Shown piece by piece: positions 26,824 through 35,526 of a stretch of 64,000 nt of DNA. The DNA comes from Yoonia sp. F2084L (lineage in GTDB: Bacteria; Pseudomonadota; Alphaproteobacteria; Rhodobacterales; Rhodobacteraceae). The notes beneath the pieces are model-generated. The model saw only the letters and a list, made by a program, of their open reading frames with translations. It ran no database searches and had not been told where the DNA came from. How positions within the stretch are numbered: the stretch's first letter is position 1; every line of letters starts with the position of its first letter. The stretch covers positions 248,001-312,000 of the forward strand of contig NZ_JALKAH010000004.1 of NCBI RefSeq assembly GCF_023015625.1, read 5' to 3'. The position numbers and the translations under genes were made by a program.

Positions 26824-27791
26824 ACATCGACATGATCCGCGCCGCCGCAGAGCGCATCAAAGGTCACGCACGGCGCACGCCGATCCTGACCTCGCCTTTC
26901 CTTGATGACATCGCAGGCCGCCGTGTTTTCGTGAAAGCCGAGTGCTTGCAGCACACAGGATCGTTCAAGTTTCGCGGTGGGCGGTCGGCGGTGTCCGCTC
27001 TTGGTGACAACGCGCTCAAAACCGGTGTGATCGCCTTTTCCAGTGGCAACCACGCGCAGGGTGTGGCCCTTGCCGCACGTGAGTTTGGCGCACCTGCGGT
27101 CATTATCATGCCCAATGATGCACCAACGATTAAGATTGAGAATACGCGCGCTTTAGGCGCGGAGGTCGTGCTTTATGATCGCGAAACAGAAGACCGGGAT
27201 GAGATCGGCGCACGTATTTCGCAAGAACGCGGTTTGGTTCTGATTAAGCCTTTCGACGACCCACAGGTCATCGCCGGGCAAGGCACAACCGGGCTTGAAA
27301 TTGCCGAGGACATGAACGCCATCGGTGTGACCGATGCGGACGTCATGGTCTGTTGCGGCGGTGGCGGGCTGACCTCTGGCATTGCCCTAGCGCTTGCCGC
27401 CGATGCGCCGGGGTTACGTGTTCGTCCGGCAGAACCGGAAGAGTTTGATGATGTGACGCGGTCGTTGAAAAGCGGCAAGATTGAAAGCAACGCCCGGCTT
27501 GGGGGATCGCTTTGCGATGCAATCGTCACCAGACAACCGGGCAACCTGACCTTTCCCATCATGCAAGAACACTGCGGACCGGGTGTCGTGGTCAGCGAAG
27601 AGGAATGCCTGCGCGCCGTCGCCCTCGCCTTTGACAGGCTGCGTATCGTGGTCGAACCGGGTGGGGCCGCGGCGCTTGCTTCCGCTCTGTTCCACCCGGA
27701 TGAATTCACTGGCGATGCCGTGGTCGCCGTCGCCACCGGAGGCAATGTCGACCCGGACGTGTTCGCCAAAGCCTTGGAGACCCTCAAATGA
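26820..27791 (+). CDS. PLP-dependent threonine/serine dehydratase
   Basis: Fold-type II PLP enzyme of 323 residues. The PLP lysine is in HTGSFKFRG, the phosphate loop in CCGGGGLTSG, and a SSGNHAQGVALAAREFG segment matches threonine/serine dehydratases. Length is that of the short catabolic form without a C-terminal ACT regulatory domain. Alternatives include threo-3-hydroxyaspartate dehydratase or serine racemase, which share these motifs. ATGA overlaps connect it to the genes on both sides. Confidence 0.85.
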   Translation: MNIDMIRAAAERIKGHARRTPILTSPFLDDIAGRRVFVKAECLQHTGSFKFRGGRSAVSALGDNALKTGVIAFSSGNHAQGVALAAREFGAPAVIIMPNDAPTIKIENTRALGAEVVLYDRETEDRDEIGARISQERGLVLIKPFDDPQVIAGQGTTGLEIAEDMNAIGVTDADVMVCCGGGGLTSGIALALAADAPGLRVRPAEPEEFDDVTRSLKSGKIESNARLGGSLCDAIVTRQPGNLTFPIMQEHCGPGVVVSEEECLRAVALAFDRLRIVVEPGGAAALASALFHPDEFTGDAVVAVATGGNVDPDVFAKALETLK

Positions 27792-28987
27792 CCCGCTTCA
27801 CGATCGCCAGCTTCAATGTCAAAAACCTGATCGAGGCAGAACAGGAATACTACCGCTTTGAAGAATACACGCCCGAAGAATATGCATGGAAACGGGCATG
27901 GCTGGCAGATCAGCTGCTGACCATGAACGCGGATGTGGTCTGCTTTCAGGAAATCTTTGCCGAAGATGCCCTGCGCGACGTGGTCATCGAAACCGACGAA
28001 CTGGGACAGGCCGCGAATGATGCCGTAATCCCCGACCGATCCAAACGCTATGCGCGCAAGGCGATTTTCCGCAAACTGGCCTATGAACCCTATACAGAAT
28101 CCGGACTGGCCTTTGCGCCCAACAGCTTTGACGGCGGCCCCGGCCAACGCCGACCCGGTGTCGCGATCTTGTCGCGCTATGGGTTTGAAGGACTGCCTGA
28201 GGTCATTCAAGATTTGCCAGAGCCGCTTACTGTGCCGTTCAGTGATCTTGATGGTAGCGACGGCGGATCATACCAAATCAAAAGGCTTAGCCGCCCGATT
28301 TTGAAGGCGCGCATTCCAGTGGGTGATCAGGTTATCACCGTTTTCAACTGCCACCTGAAGTCGAAGCTGGGGGAACTTCCAAGGCCCAAAGGTGCCCTGT
28401 TCCCGCCTGCTGCCGATTTGGTGAACTATGACCCGGCCACACGTGCAATGGGATCGCTGCGCTCTGCGCTGCGGCGCATGGCTGAGGCATGGGTGCTGCG
28501 TTCGGCTGTGTTGCAAGAACTGGAAGCCGGCAATCCCGTGATGGTCCTTGGTGATTTCAACGATAGCGAACATGCCGTGTCATCCGAGATCATCAGCGGC
28601 GAGGCCCCCTTCAAGAACTACGCATGGATGCGGCGGCACGACGCGCAGACGCGCCGGGACCGATACTCAGACGAGGAAAACGAGATTATTCAGGAAAAGA
28701 TCAGCAAAGTGCGTCTCTACTCTGCGGAAAAGCTGTTCGTAAAGAAATCCCTGCGTGACATGGTCTATACATCGGCCTTTGGTGGCGTCTTCGAAAGCAT
28801 CGACCAAATCCTGATGTCGCGGCATTTCCTGCCGGAATTCGCAGGCAAGATCGGCGAGATGGAGTATTTCAGCGTCCTCAACGACCACCTGACCGACGGA
28901 TCACACCCGGAGGCGCCTTACAACAAACTCGCCTCTGACCACGGGCAGATCATGGCGCATATGGTGCTGGGCGATCCCGATGCCTGA
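27788..28987 (+). CDS. endonuclease/exonuclease/phosphatase (EEP) family protein
   Basis: The 399-residue protein has the EEP active-site series: TIASFNVKNLIE at the start, the Glu in CFQEIF, NCHLKSK, VLGDFND (metal-binding Asp and Asn), and the final catalytic Asp-His in ASDHGQIMAHM. No signal peptide, so cytoplasmic. Such proteins may be nucleases or phospho-esterases; specificity is not visible. Overlaps the dehydratase stop and the next start by 4-8 bp. Confidence 0.87.
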   Translation: MTRFTIASFNVKNLIEAEQEYYRFEEYTPEEYAWKRAWLADQLLTMNADVVCFQEIFAEDALRDVVIETDELGQAANDAVIPDRSKRYARKAIFRKLAYEPYTESGLAFAPNSFDGGPGQRRPGVAILSRYGFEGLPEVIQDLPEPLTVPFSDLDGSDGGSYQIKRLSRPILKARIPVGDQVITVFNCHLKSKLGELPRPKGALFPPAADLVNYDPATRAMGSLRSALRRMAEAWVLRSAVLQELEAGNPVMVLGDFNDSEHAVSSEIISGEAPFKNYAWMRRHDAQTRRDRYSDEENEIIQEKISKVRLYSAEKLFVKKSLRDMVYTSAFGGVFESIDQILMSRHFLPEFAGKIGEMEYFSVLNDHLTDGSHPEAPYNKLASDHGQIMAHMVLGDPDA

Positions 28988-29768
28988 GGTGGTGCGCGAC
29001 GGTGTGCGGATACACTATGAGACGCAAGGACCGGAGGATGGTCCAGTCGTGGTCTTTTCCAACTCGCTCGGCACCTCCCTTCATTTGTGGGACCCGATCC
29101 TGCCCTACCTGCCAGGTGATTTGCGGATCATTTGCTATGATATGCGCGGACATGGAAAATCTGATGTGCCACCTGCCCCCTACACGATGGGCCAGTTGAT
29201 CAGCGACGCCGAAGCGGTTTGCGATAGCTGTGGCGTGCGTGAGGTAATGTTTGTTGGCCTGTCGGTCGGGGGCATGATTGGCCAAGGCTTGGCAGTGAAA
29301 CGCCCGGATATTGTCCGTGCACTGGTCTTGTCATGTACTGCCGCCAAAATCGGGAACCCCACATTCTGGCAGGACCGCATCGCCATGATCCGCCAGCGCG
29401 GCATGGCCGCCGCATCTGACGAGATTATGAAACGCTGGTTTGGCCGTGATTTTTACAACAGTCCCGAATTGGCCCCTTGGAAAACGATGATTGAAGCCGT
29501 CGATCCGGTCGGCTACACAGGCGTCTGCGCAGCCATCGCAGGCACGGACTTTTATACGCCCACAAGCGGGCTGCGCATCCCAACACTGGGGATCGCCGGA
29601 TCAGAGGATGGATCGACCCCACCCGATCTGGTGCGCGAGACAGCTGATCTGATCCCCGGATCACAGTTTGCGCTGATGCAGCGTGCTGGGCATTTACCTT
29701 GTGTCGAGCAGCCCGAGGCCTACGCCGCACATCTTACAGCATTTCTGCGGAATACCGGCCATCTCTGA
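28980..29768 (+). CDS. pcaD: 3-oxoadipate enol-lactonase
   Basis: Hydrolyses beta-ketoadipate enol-lactone in the beta-ketoadipate pathway. The 262-residue alpha/beta hydrolase has SNSLGTSLHLWD (oxyanion region), DMRGHGKS, the elbow GLSVGGMIGQ and the late His in RAGHLPCVEQP, the pattern of PcaD. No other pca genes are in the window, so pathway use is inferred from the family alone; a related lactonase is possible. Last tightly linked gene of the run; the MFS gene follows after 54 bp. Confidence 0.8.
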   Translation: MPEVVRDGVRIHYETQGPEDGPVVVFSNSLGTSLHLWDPILPYLPGDLRIICYDMRGHGKSDVPPAPYTMGQLISDAEAVCDSCGVREVMFVGLSVGGMIGQGLAVKRPDIVRALVLSCTAAKIGNPTFWQDRIAMIRQRGMAAASDEIMKRWFGRDFYNSPELAPWKTMIEAVDPVGYTGVCAAIAGTDFYTPTSGLRIPTLGIAGSEDGSTPPDLVRETADLIPGSQFALMQRAGHLPCVEQPEAYAAHLTAFLRNTGHL

Positions 29769-29822
29769 CGCGCATTTCACTCGGCGCTTGCAAACTGAAC
29801 GCACCGGCTTAATCCTGCTTTG

Positions 29823-31040
29823 ATGAACAAACGCCTTGCCGTCACCTTCATTCTGATCTCCGTCATGCTTGATAGCATGGGGATCGGGTTGATCATGCCG
29901 GTGATGCCTGATCTGATCCAAGAGGTCGAAGGCCAAGGGATCAGCGCTGCCGCAGTCTGGGGCGGTATATTGGCCACCACATTTGCCGCGATGCAGTTTT
30001 TGTTTGGGCCGACAGTAGGCAATCTGTCTGACCGCTATGGGCGCAGGCCCATCCTGATCATCTCGCTTGTGATCATGGCGATGGTCTATGTGCTGATGGC
30101 ATTGGCCCAATCAATTGAATTGTTGATTATCGGGCGGATCATTGGCGGGATCACGGCGGCCACCGCCGCCACCTCTGCCGCTTATATGGCGGATATTTCG
30201 AAGCCCGAGGACAAAGCCGCCAACTTCGGTTTGATCGGTGCTGCCTTCGGTGCGGGCTTTGTGCTGGGACCCATGTTTGGCGGATTGTTGGCCGAATATG
30301 GGACCCGCGCGCCATTTTGGGCGGCGGCTTTTCTGGCCGCTGCCAACGCCATATTTGGCTACTTCGTATTGCCAGAAACCGTGACAGATCGCATCCGCCG
30401 CCCCTTTGAGTGGCGGCGCGCAAACCCTCTGGGCGCGTTCAAAAACATCGGTGATCTGCCCGGACTGAAACGGCTGCTGCTCGTCACATTCGTCTATACA
30501 ATCGCGTTTTTCGTATTCCCCGGTGTCTGGGCATACTTCGGCGCAGAACGTTTCGGTTGGGGGCCGGGGATGATTGGCCTGTCACTGGGACTATTCGGCA
30601 TCGGCATCGCGGTTGTCCAAGGTGTCCTGATCCGCCCCATCCTGCGCCGGATCGGCGAGCGGAACGCCGTGATATTAGGGCTGTCGATGGATGTCATCGC
30701 ATTCGTGGCGCTGGCCTTCGTTACAAATGGCTGGGTCGCACTGGCCCTAACTCCGCTGACAGCCCTCGGGTCCATGGCAGGACCCGCCTTGCAAGGCATC
30801 ATGTCGCGTAGCGCCTCGGACGATCAGCAAGGCGAATTGCAGGGCACTGTGACCTCCATCAACGCCGTCGCCACCATCATCGCGCCGCTGATGGTAACCC
30901 AGACCTTCTGGTACTTCACCAAGGACACCGCACCGTTCTATCTGCCAGGCGCACCTTTCTTGTTATCGGCGGTGCTGACTATCGGCTGCATCATCGTTTT
31001 TATGCAAACGCCCCGGCCAAAGCGCGCCCGCATCACATAG
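29823..31040 (+). CDS. MFS transporter, TetA-like drug exporter family
   Basis: The 405 residues form 12 predicted helices with motif A GNLSDRYGRRPILI between helices 2 and 3 and an antiporter-type motif C region (GAAFGAGFVLGPMFGG) in helix 5, as in DHA1/TetA exporters. ATG at 29823 is preferred over the TTG one codon earlier. Probably effluxes a small molecule by proton antiport; substrate unknown. It may belong to the upstream catabolic run. Confidence 0.88.
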   Translation: MNKRLAVTFILISVMLDSMGIGLIMPVMPDLIQEVEGQGISAAAVWGGILATTFAAMQFLFGPTVGNLSDRYGRRPILIISLVIMAMVYVLMALAQSIELLIIGRIIGGITAATAATSAAYMADISKPEDKAANFGLIGAAFGAGFVLGPMFGGLLAEYGTRAPFWAAAFLAAANAIFGYFVLPETVTDRIRRPFEWRRANPLGAFKNIGDLPGLKRLLLVTFVYTIAFFVFPGVWAYFGAERFGWGPGMIGLSLGLFGIGIAVVQGVLIRPILRRIGERNAVILGLSMDVIAFVALAFVTNGWVALALTPLTALGSMAGPALQGIMSRSASDDQQGELQGTVTSINAVATIIAPLMVTQTFWYFTKDTAPFYLPGAPFLLSAVLTIGCIIVFMQTPRPKRARIT

Positions 31041-31114
31041 GGACGTTTTCAGACTTGCATGACTGCAAGACCCGCAGCAGGGTCATTTCCAAGATATGAA
31101 CCAAGGACGACCCC

Positions 31115-32194
31115 ATGCCTCAGATCAAAGCCGCCGTCTGCCGTGAATTCGGTGCACCATTGACCATTGAAACAGTCATCCTCGCCGCCCCGGATATGGG
31201 CGAGGTCGAGGTGACGCTGAAAGCCTGCGCCATTTGTCATTCCGATATCTCGTATATGGACGGCGCATGGGGCGGCACTTTGCCTGCGGTCTATGGGCAC
31301 GAGGCCGCTGGATACGTCAGTGCCATCGGTAACGGCGTACGCGGTGTGGCTCTCGGCGATCCTGTTGTTGTGACCCTGATCCGCGCCTGTGGCGCCTGCC
31401 CGTCCTGCGCCGGCGGCAAACCGGTCGCCTGCGAAAGCGATATGGCCAGCGGGCCTCTGACGGGCACAAACGGCGAAACACTTGTGCAAGCGATGCACAC
31501 AGGCGGATTTGCCGAGCGGGTTGTCGTCAATCAAAGCCAAGTGGTGAAGTTATCTGACGGGATCGCCATGGAGGCCGCATCACTGCTGGCGTGCGGTGTG
31601 ATCACCGGAGTCGGTGCTGTCGTAAACGCCGCAAACCTACGCGCCGGTCAGGACGTTGTTGTCATTGGTGCCGGCGGCGTTGGCCTCAACGCGATCCAAG
31701 GCGCGCGGATCGCAGGCGCGCGGCGGATCATTGCGGTAGATATGTCTGAAGAAAAGATCGCGATTGCCAAAGAATTCGGCGCGACAGATGGCGTGCTGGC
31801 AACTGAAGAAAAACCTTGGCGTTCGGCCAAGAAAGCGATGGGACGCGGGGCCGATGCGGTCTTCGTCACCGTCGGCGCGATCCCCGCCTATGACACGGCA
31901 CCCCAGTATCTGGCCAACGGTGGCAAAGTCATCATGGTCGGCATGCCGCATTCCGGTGCCATGTCGTCCTATGAACCGGTGATGCTGGCGGCCACCGGGC
32001 AAGGCATGGTCGGCTCAAAAATGGGTGACGTGGTGATCGCGCGGGACATCCCATGGATGGTGGACCTGTATGAACAAGGTCGCTTGAAGCTGGATGAGTT
32101 GATCTCTGGGCGTTGGTCGCTGGAGCAGATCAATGAGGCAATTGCGGATACAAAGACCGGATCAGCCAAGCGGAACGTGATTGTCTTCGACTGA
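31115..32194 (+). CDS. zinc-dependent alcohol dehydrogenase (MDR family)
   Basis: The 359-residue medium-chain dehydrogenase has the catalytic zinc site CAICHSDISYMDG and GHEAAGYV, the structural zinc cysteines CGACPSCAGGKPVAC, and the NAD-binding VIGAGGVGLNAIQGARIAG followed by an acidic residue, implying NAD preference. The structural lobe and length resemble class III/FrmA-like enzymes, but the exact substrate is not clear. Ends 12 bp before a REP-like palindrome that can act as a transcript end. Confidence 0.9.
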   Translation: MPQIKAAVCREFGAPLTIETVILAAPDMGEVEVTLKACAICHSDISYMDGAWGGTLPAVYGHEAAGYVSAIGNGVRGVALGDPVVVTLIRACGACPSCAGGKPVACESDMASGPLTGTNGETLVQAMHTGGFAERVVVNQSQVVKLSDGIAMEAASLLACGVITGVGAVVNAANLRAGQDVVVIGAGGVGLNAIQGARIAGARRIIAVDMSEEKIAIAKEFGATDGVLATEEKPWRSAKKAMGRGADAVFVTVGAIPAYDTAPQYLANGGKVIMVGMPHSGAMSSYEPVMLAATGQGMVGSKMGDVVIARDIPWMVDLYEQGRLKLDELISGRWSLEQINEAIADTKTGSAKRNVIVFD

Positions 32195-32205
32195 CTGTGC
32201 TGTGG

Positions 32206-32231
32206 GTAAGGTGGATCATGATCCACCTTAC
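32206..32231. repeat. 26-bp REP-like palindrome, copy 3
   Basis: Identical to copies 1 and 2. It sits between convergent genes: 11 bp past the alcohol dehydrogenase stop, while the GNAT stop codon TAA (32228-32230) lies within its right arm. As a perfect palindrome it can serve as a bidirectional terminator hairpin. Confidence 0.9.
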
Positions 32232-32668
32232 ATATCCATCGCGCCGTCCCAGTCATAAACCACAATGTCTTGCGTCTCTCGCGCCTTCAATGACCGATAA
32301 AGCGCGCGGGCGGCCAAGTTGTCACTTTCCGTTGCCAACCAGATCCCTTCACAGCCCCGTGCACGGGCAATCCCCAGCAAGTTTTGACACATCCGCTTTG
32401 CGATCCCGCGCCGCAGGTATTCATCGCGCACCCCAACCTCGGCCACAAAAAAGGCTGGCGGTTTGTCGGGGTGCAAAAGCACCTGCCCGCTTGCCATGCC
32501 AATAATTGTGTCTCCATCAAAGGCCAATACCATCTCATGTAGCGGATCGTTCAAAAACGCCTTTGCCTGATCCGCCCTTATGGGGTTGTCGAACAGGCCC
32601 TCTTTGACATCCAACAAGACCGCCAGATCTTCTGGACCCAGCCTGCGAAGCGTGATTGTCTCGCTCAT
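32228..32668 (-). CDS. GNAT family N-acetyltransferase
   Basis: A 146-residue single-domain GNAT: strand ITLRRLGPEDL at the N-terminus, VAEVGVRDEYLRRGIAKRM carrying the acetyl-CoA pyrophosphate loop (RRGIA), and ALYRSLKARE near the C-terminus. The acceptor is unknown. The stop codon lies inside a REP-like palindrome. Divergent from the enolase-superfamily gene with only 30 bp between. Confidence 0.9.
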   Translation of the reverse strand: MSETITLRRLGPEDLAVLLDVKEGLFDNPIRADQAKAFLNDPLHEMVLAFDGDTIIGMASGQVLLHPDKPPAFFVAEVGVRDEYLRRGIAKRMCQNLLGIARARGCEGIWLATESDNLAARALYRSLKARETQDIVVYDWDGAMDM

Positions 32669-32698
32669 AAGAATACCTCAACCCGAAAGACCTTACTC

Positions 32699-33928
32699 AT
32701 GAAACTCGCCGATCTTGATGTGATTGTCACGGCACCGCCTGCCCCCGGCTGGGGCGGGCGCTATTGGATCATTCCCAAGGTGACGACCGACACCGGCGTT
32801 GTGGGCTATGGCGAGTGCTATGCGTCCTCCATCGGGCCCGAGGCGATGAAGGCCGTCATCAAAGACGTGTTCGAACGCCACATGGCAGGCGAGAACCCCG
32901 AAAACATCGAACTGATGTTCCGACGCGTCTATTCCGCAGGTTTCACCCAGCGCCCCGATCTTACCGTCATCGGCGCATGGTCGGGTCTGGAGATGGCCTG
33001 CTGGGACATCTTGGGCAAGGACCGCGACCGCCCGGTCCATGCCCTGATCGGTGGGCGCATGAACGACCGCATTCGCGCCTATACCTACCTCTACCCCCGC
33101 CCCTCGCATCCGCTGCCTGACTTCTGGGCCAACCCTGATATGGCCGCTGAAGTGGCGCTCGATATGGTCGAGAAAGGCTACACAGCCGTCAAATTCGACC
33201 CAGCAGGCCCCTATACCATCCGAGGCGGGCATATGCCGTCGATGCATGACATCAGCCTTTCGGTCGCCTTTTGCCAAGCGATCCGCGAGGCGGTCGGCGA
33301 CCGCACGGACCTGCTATTTGGCACGCATGGGCAGTTCAGCACCGGCGGCGCAATCCGGCTGGGCAAAGCGTTGGAACCCTATAGCCCCCTTTGGTACGAA
33401 GAACCGATCCCGCCCGATAATGTGGCCGAGATGGCGAAGGTGGCAAACGCCGTGAGCATACCAATCGCCACAGGCGAACGCTTGACGACTAAGGCTGAGT
33501 TCGCGCCGATACTACGGTCGGGTGCAGCAACCATTCTACAGCCTGCCCTCGGGCGGTCAGGCGGTATCTGGGAAACCAAGAAGATCGCCGCCTTGGCCGA
33601 AGTCTATAACGCGCAGATGGCCCCGCATCTTTACGCAGGGCCGGTGGAATGGGCAGCCAACATCCAACTGGCGGCCTCAATCCCCAACATCCTGATGGCC
33701 GAAACGATTGAGACGCCGTTCCACAACGACCTGATCAAAGGCAGCTTGCGCGTAGAGGGCGGCTACATCCCAGTGCCAACAGCGCCCGGCCTTGGGATCG
33801 ACTTTGATGAGGAGCTCGCGCGGGCACATCCCTATGAGGGCGATGGGCTGCATCTGGAGATGCAGGAGGAGCCGATTGGCTATCATGATGTGAATAGCTT
33901 TGCCGGTGGGGCGCCGGTTAAGGTTTAG
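32699..33928 (+). CDS. mandelate racemase/muconate lactonizing enzyme family protein
   Basis: The 409-residue enolase-superfamily protein has the N-terminal capping domain and a barrel with acid/base and metal positions in YTAVKFDPAGPY, FGTHGQFS, WYEEPIPPDN (Glu ligand) and ATGERL (Glu ligand). A later MAPHLYAGP carries a catalytic-type His. The THGQ/EEP/GERL combination resembles sugar-acid dehydratases such as gluconate or mannonate dehydratase, so a sugar acid is the likely substrate; the exact one cannot be set. Cytoplasmic, single gene. Confidence 0.87.
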   Translation: MKLADLDVIVTAPPAPGWGGRYWIIPKVTTDTGVVGYGECYASSIGPEAMKAVIKDVFERHMAGENPENIELMFRRVYSAGFTQRPDLTVIGAWSGLEMACWDILGKDRDRPVHALIGGRMNDRIRAYTYLYPRPSHPLPDFWANPDMAAEVALDMVEKGYTAVKFDPAGPYTIRGGHMPSMHDISLSVAFCQAIREAVGDRTDLLFGTHGQFSTGGAIRLGKALEPYSPLWYEEPIPPDNVAEMAKVANAVSIPIATGERLTTKAEFAPILRSGAATILQPALGRSGGIWETKKIAALAEVYNAQMAPHLYAGPVEWAANIQLAASIPNILMAETIETPFHNDLIKGSLRVEGGYIPVPTAPGLGIDFDEELARAHPYEGDGLHLEMQEEPIGYHDVNSFAGGAPVKV

Positions 33929-34114
33929 CAGACGGTAGGAGGTTCGACGGCATCCGCCTGAGGCACATGGAAGGCTGCTTTGAGCCCATACTGCCGGCGC
34001 AGATTTATGGTCGAATCTCTGTCTTGAGCCGACCTCAGTATTTGTAACAATCAAGAACTGCGTTAAAAGAAAAGCCAAGCGATCACGGAGAACCCGGAAA
34101 ATGGTATATGCAGC

Positions 34115-34645
34115 ATGAGTAAGACATATTTCGCACATGCTATTTGCTTTTTTCTGTGTTCACTAGGCACTTCTGCTGCGGCTGACGATGCCTATTCAGA
34201 AGACTTCATTTACTTCGAGTCACAAACAGGCGCTCCATTAAAACTCAGTATATTTCAGGAGATCCCGGGATTTCGCCAATCGCTAGCTAGGTTGGATGAG
34301 AGCCGAAACCTGATTGATAGAGCTGACGAATGGACTTCGATGTCTGGTACCGACGTTTGGGTGTTCTTCCTCGAGGACGACTCCAATGCATCATTTTTGC
34401 CGGAATTCATTTTGGACATATTGAACCTGCACTATGATGGTAGTCCAGCATGGTCCGCTATTGCCACGATTTCCATCGATGGGGAGCCCCGAGAGCAGTT
34501 GATGTTCTTTGTTTTCCTCGACAAGTTTCGCGAAAGTGACTTTGCCGCTGTTGGGTGTGACACTGCTACACTTTTGTACTCTCAGCTAAAGCGGAATGAA
34601 ATTGAAGACGTAGAACGCTTGCAGATGGAATGCCTCGTGAGGTGA
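34115..34645 (+). CDS. secreted protein of unknown function
   Basis: The 176-residue product starts with a signal peptide (MSKTYFAHAICFFLCSLGT, cleavage near SAAA-DD). The mature part is acidic, with a possible strand-helix fold (DVWVFFLEDDSN, LMFFVFLDKFRESDF) and two cysteines near the C-terminus (residues about 149 and 173) that could form a disulfide. No family recognised. The gene and its flanks look more AT-rich than nearby genes, and it stands alone with gaps of about 185 bp on each side, which would fit a later acquisition. Confidence 0.6.
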   Translation: MSKTYFAHAICFFLCSLGTSAAADDAYSEDFIYFESQTGAPLKLSIFQEIPGFRQSLARLDESRNLIDRADEWTSMSGTDVWVFFLEDDSNASFLPEFILDILNLHYDGSPAWSAIATISIDGEPREQLMFFVFLDKFRESDFAAVGCDTATLLYSQLKRNEIEDVERLQMECLVR

Positions 34646-34797
34646 GTTGTACTCGCTAAGGGAGTCAAGACAGCGTCCAATTCAATTCGCCTGTCTTTAA
34701 AGTCCGTTTTGCTTAAATAGCAGACACCCACCGGTAACTCACACTTTTCGCCAAACATCCCAAAAACCTTTCCAATCCAATCAACCTCTTCTATCAT

Positions 34798-34810
34798 TGA
34801 ACTGCGTTCA
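34798..34810. promoter_or_regulatory. candidate TetR operator, site 1 (before the tetR-like gene)
   Basis: TGAACTGCGTTCA is an inverted repeat (TGAAC-tgc-GTTCA) ending 18 bp before the TetR ATG. It matches the two sites before pspA in outer bases, which suggests autoregulation. Confidence 0.6.
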
Positions 34811-34828
34811 TTGAGATGAGGCCCCCCA

Positions 34829-35428
34829 ATGGCAACCAAAACCGAAATCCGGCGGCAGGAACTACGCGACAAGCTGATCCTCATTGCCGAACGGACCATC
34901 GCGCAAAAAGGTCTCAGCGCCCTGCGCGCCCGTGATCTGGCGAATGAGGCAGGCTGTGCGGTCGGTGCCATCTATAATGTCTTTGGTGACCTGACCGATC
35001 TGACACTTGCCGTAAACGCGCGGACATTCCACCGTCTTGGCGCAGATGTCGCCGAAGCTTTAGCCGATGCTCCTGACGATCCTGTCGAACAACTGGTGGT
35101 CATGGCGCAAGCCTATCACCAGTTTGCAGCGCAAAACCATCTAAGTTGGCGCGCGCTCTTCGATATTGAACGCGCGCCGGGCGAGGCAGCACCGGACTGG
35201 TACTTGCAGGAAATGGGCAGACTCTTTGTCTATATCTCAGACCCGCTTGCTGTCATTTTTCCGAACCGCGACGCAGAAGAACTCGCGCTTTTGACCCGCG
35301 CCCTATTCTCTTCGGTCCATGGGATCGTGCTTTTGGGGCTTGATGAAGCCAGTGCAGGCGTCTCGTCCGAGAATATCGACCGGATGATCGCCCTTATTCT
35401 CAGGCAATTCGCGGCCAATCCAGAATAA
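34829..35428 (+). CDS. TetR family transcriptional regulator
   Basis: The 199-residue protein has an N-terminal TetR DNA-binding domain (residues about 10-60): KLILIAERTIAQKGLSALRARDLANEAGCAVGAIYNVFGD, where the recognition helix is VGAIYNVF. An all-helical ligand domain follows. Three copies of a 13-bp inverted repeat, one before its own gene and two around the promoter of the next gene, point to a local repressor of the pspA-like operon. The inducing signal is unknown, probably a membrane-active compound or lipid. Confidence 0.9.
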   Translation: MATKTEIRRQELRDKLILIAERTIAQKGLSALRARDLANEAGCAVGAIYNVFGDLTDLTLAVNARTFHRLGADVAEALADAPDDPVEQLVVMAQAYHQFAAQNHLSWRALFDIERAPGEAAPDWYLQEMGRLFVYISDPLAVIFPNRDAEELALLTRALFSSVHGIVLLGLDEASAGVSSENIDRMIALILRQFAANPE

Positions 35429-35430
35429 TT

Positions 35431-35500
35431 TGAACAATGTTCATTTTTTGCTTGCAAACAAAAAACAGATTCGTTATCTCTAATTCATGAACAGTGTTCA
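35431..35500 (+). promoter_or_regulatory. pspA promoter flanked by two TetR-type operators
   Basis: TGAACAATGTTCA (35431-35443) and TGAACAGTGTTCA (35488-35500) are inverted repeats (TGAACA-n-TGTTCA) with centres 57 bp apart. Between them lies a possible promoter, TTGCAA (35452-35457) and TTATCT (35474-35479) with 16-bp spacing. The first site starts 3 bp after the tetR stop; the second ends 27 bp before the pspA ATG. Two sites at this distance could allow cooperative repression. Protein binding is inferred. Confidence 0.7.
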
Positions 35501-35526
35501 CGCACTGAATGGAAACGGAGATAGCA

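Noticed and set aside
27173..28210. Minus-strand frame of 345 codons across the dehydratase and EEP genes
   Set aside because: Antisense to two well-supported overlapping genes, no family features.
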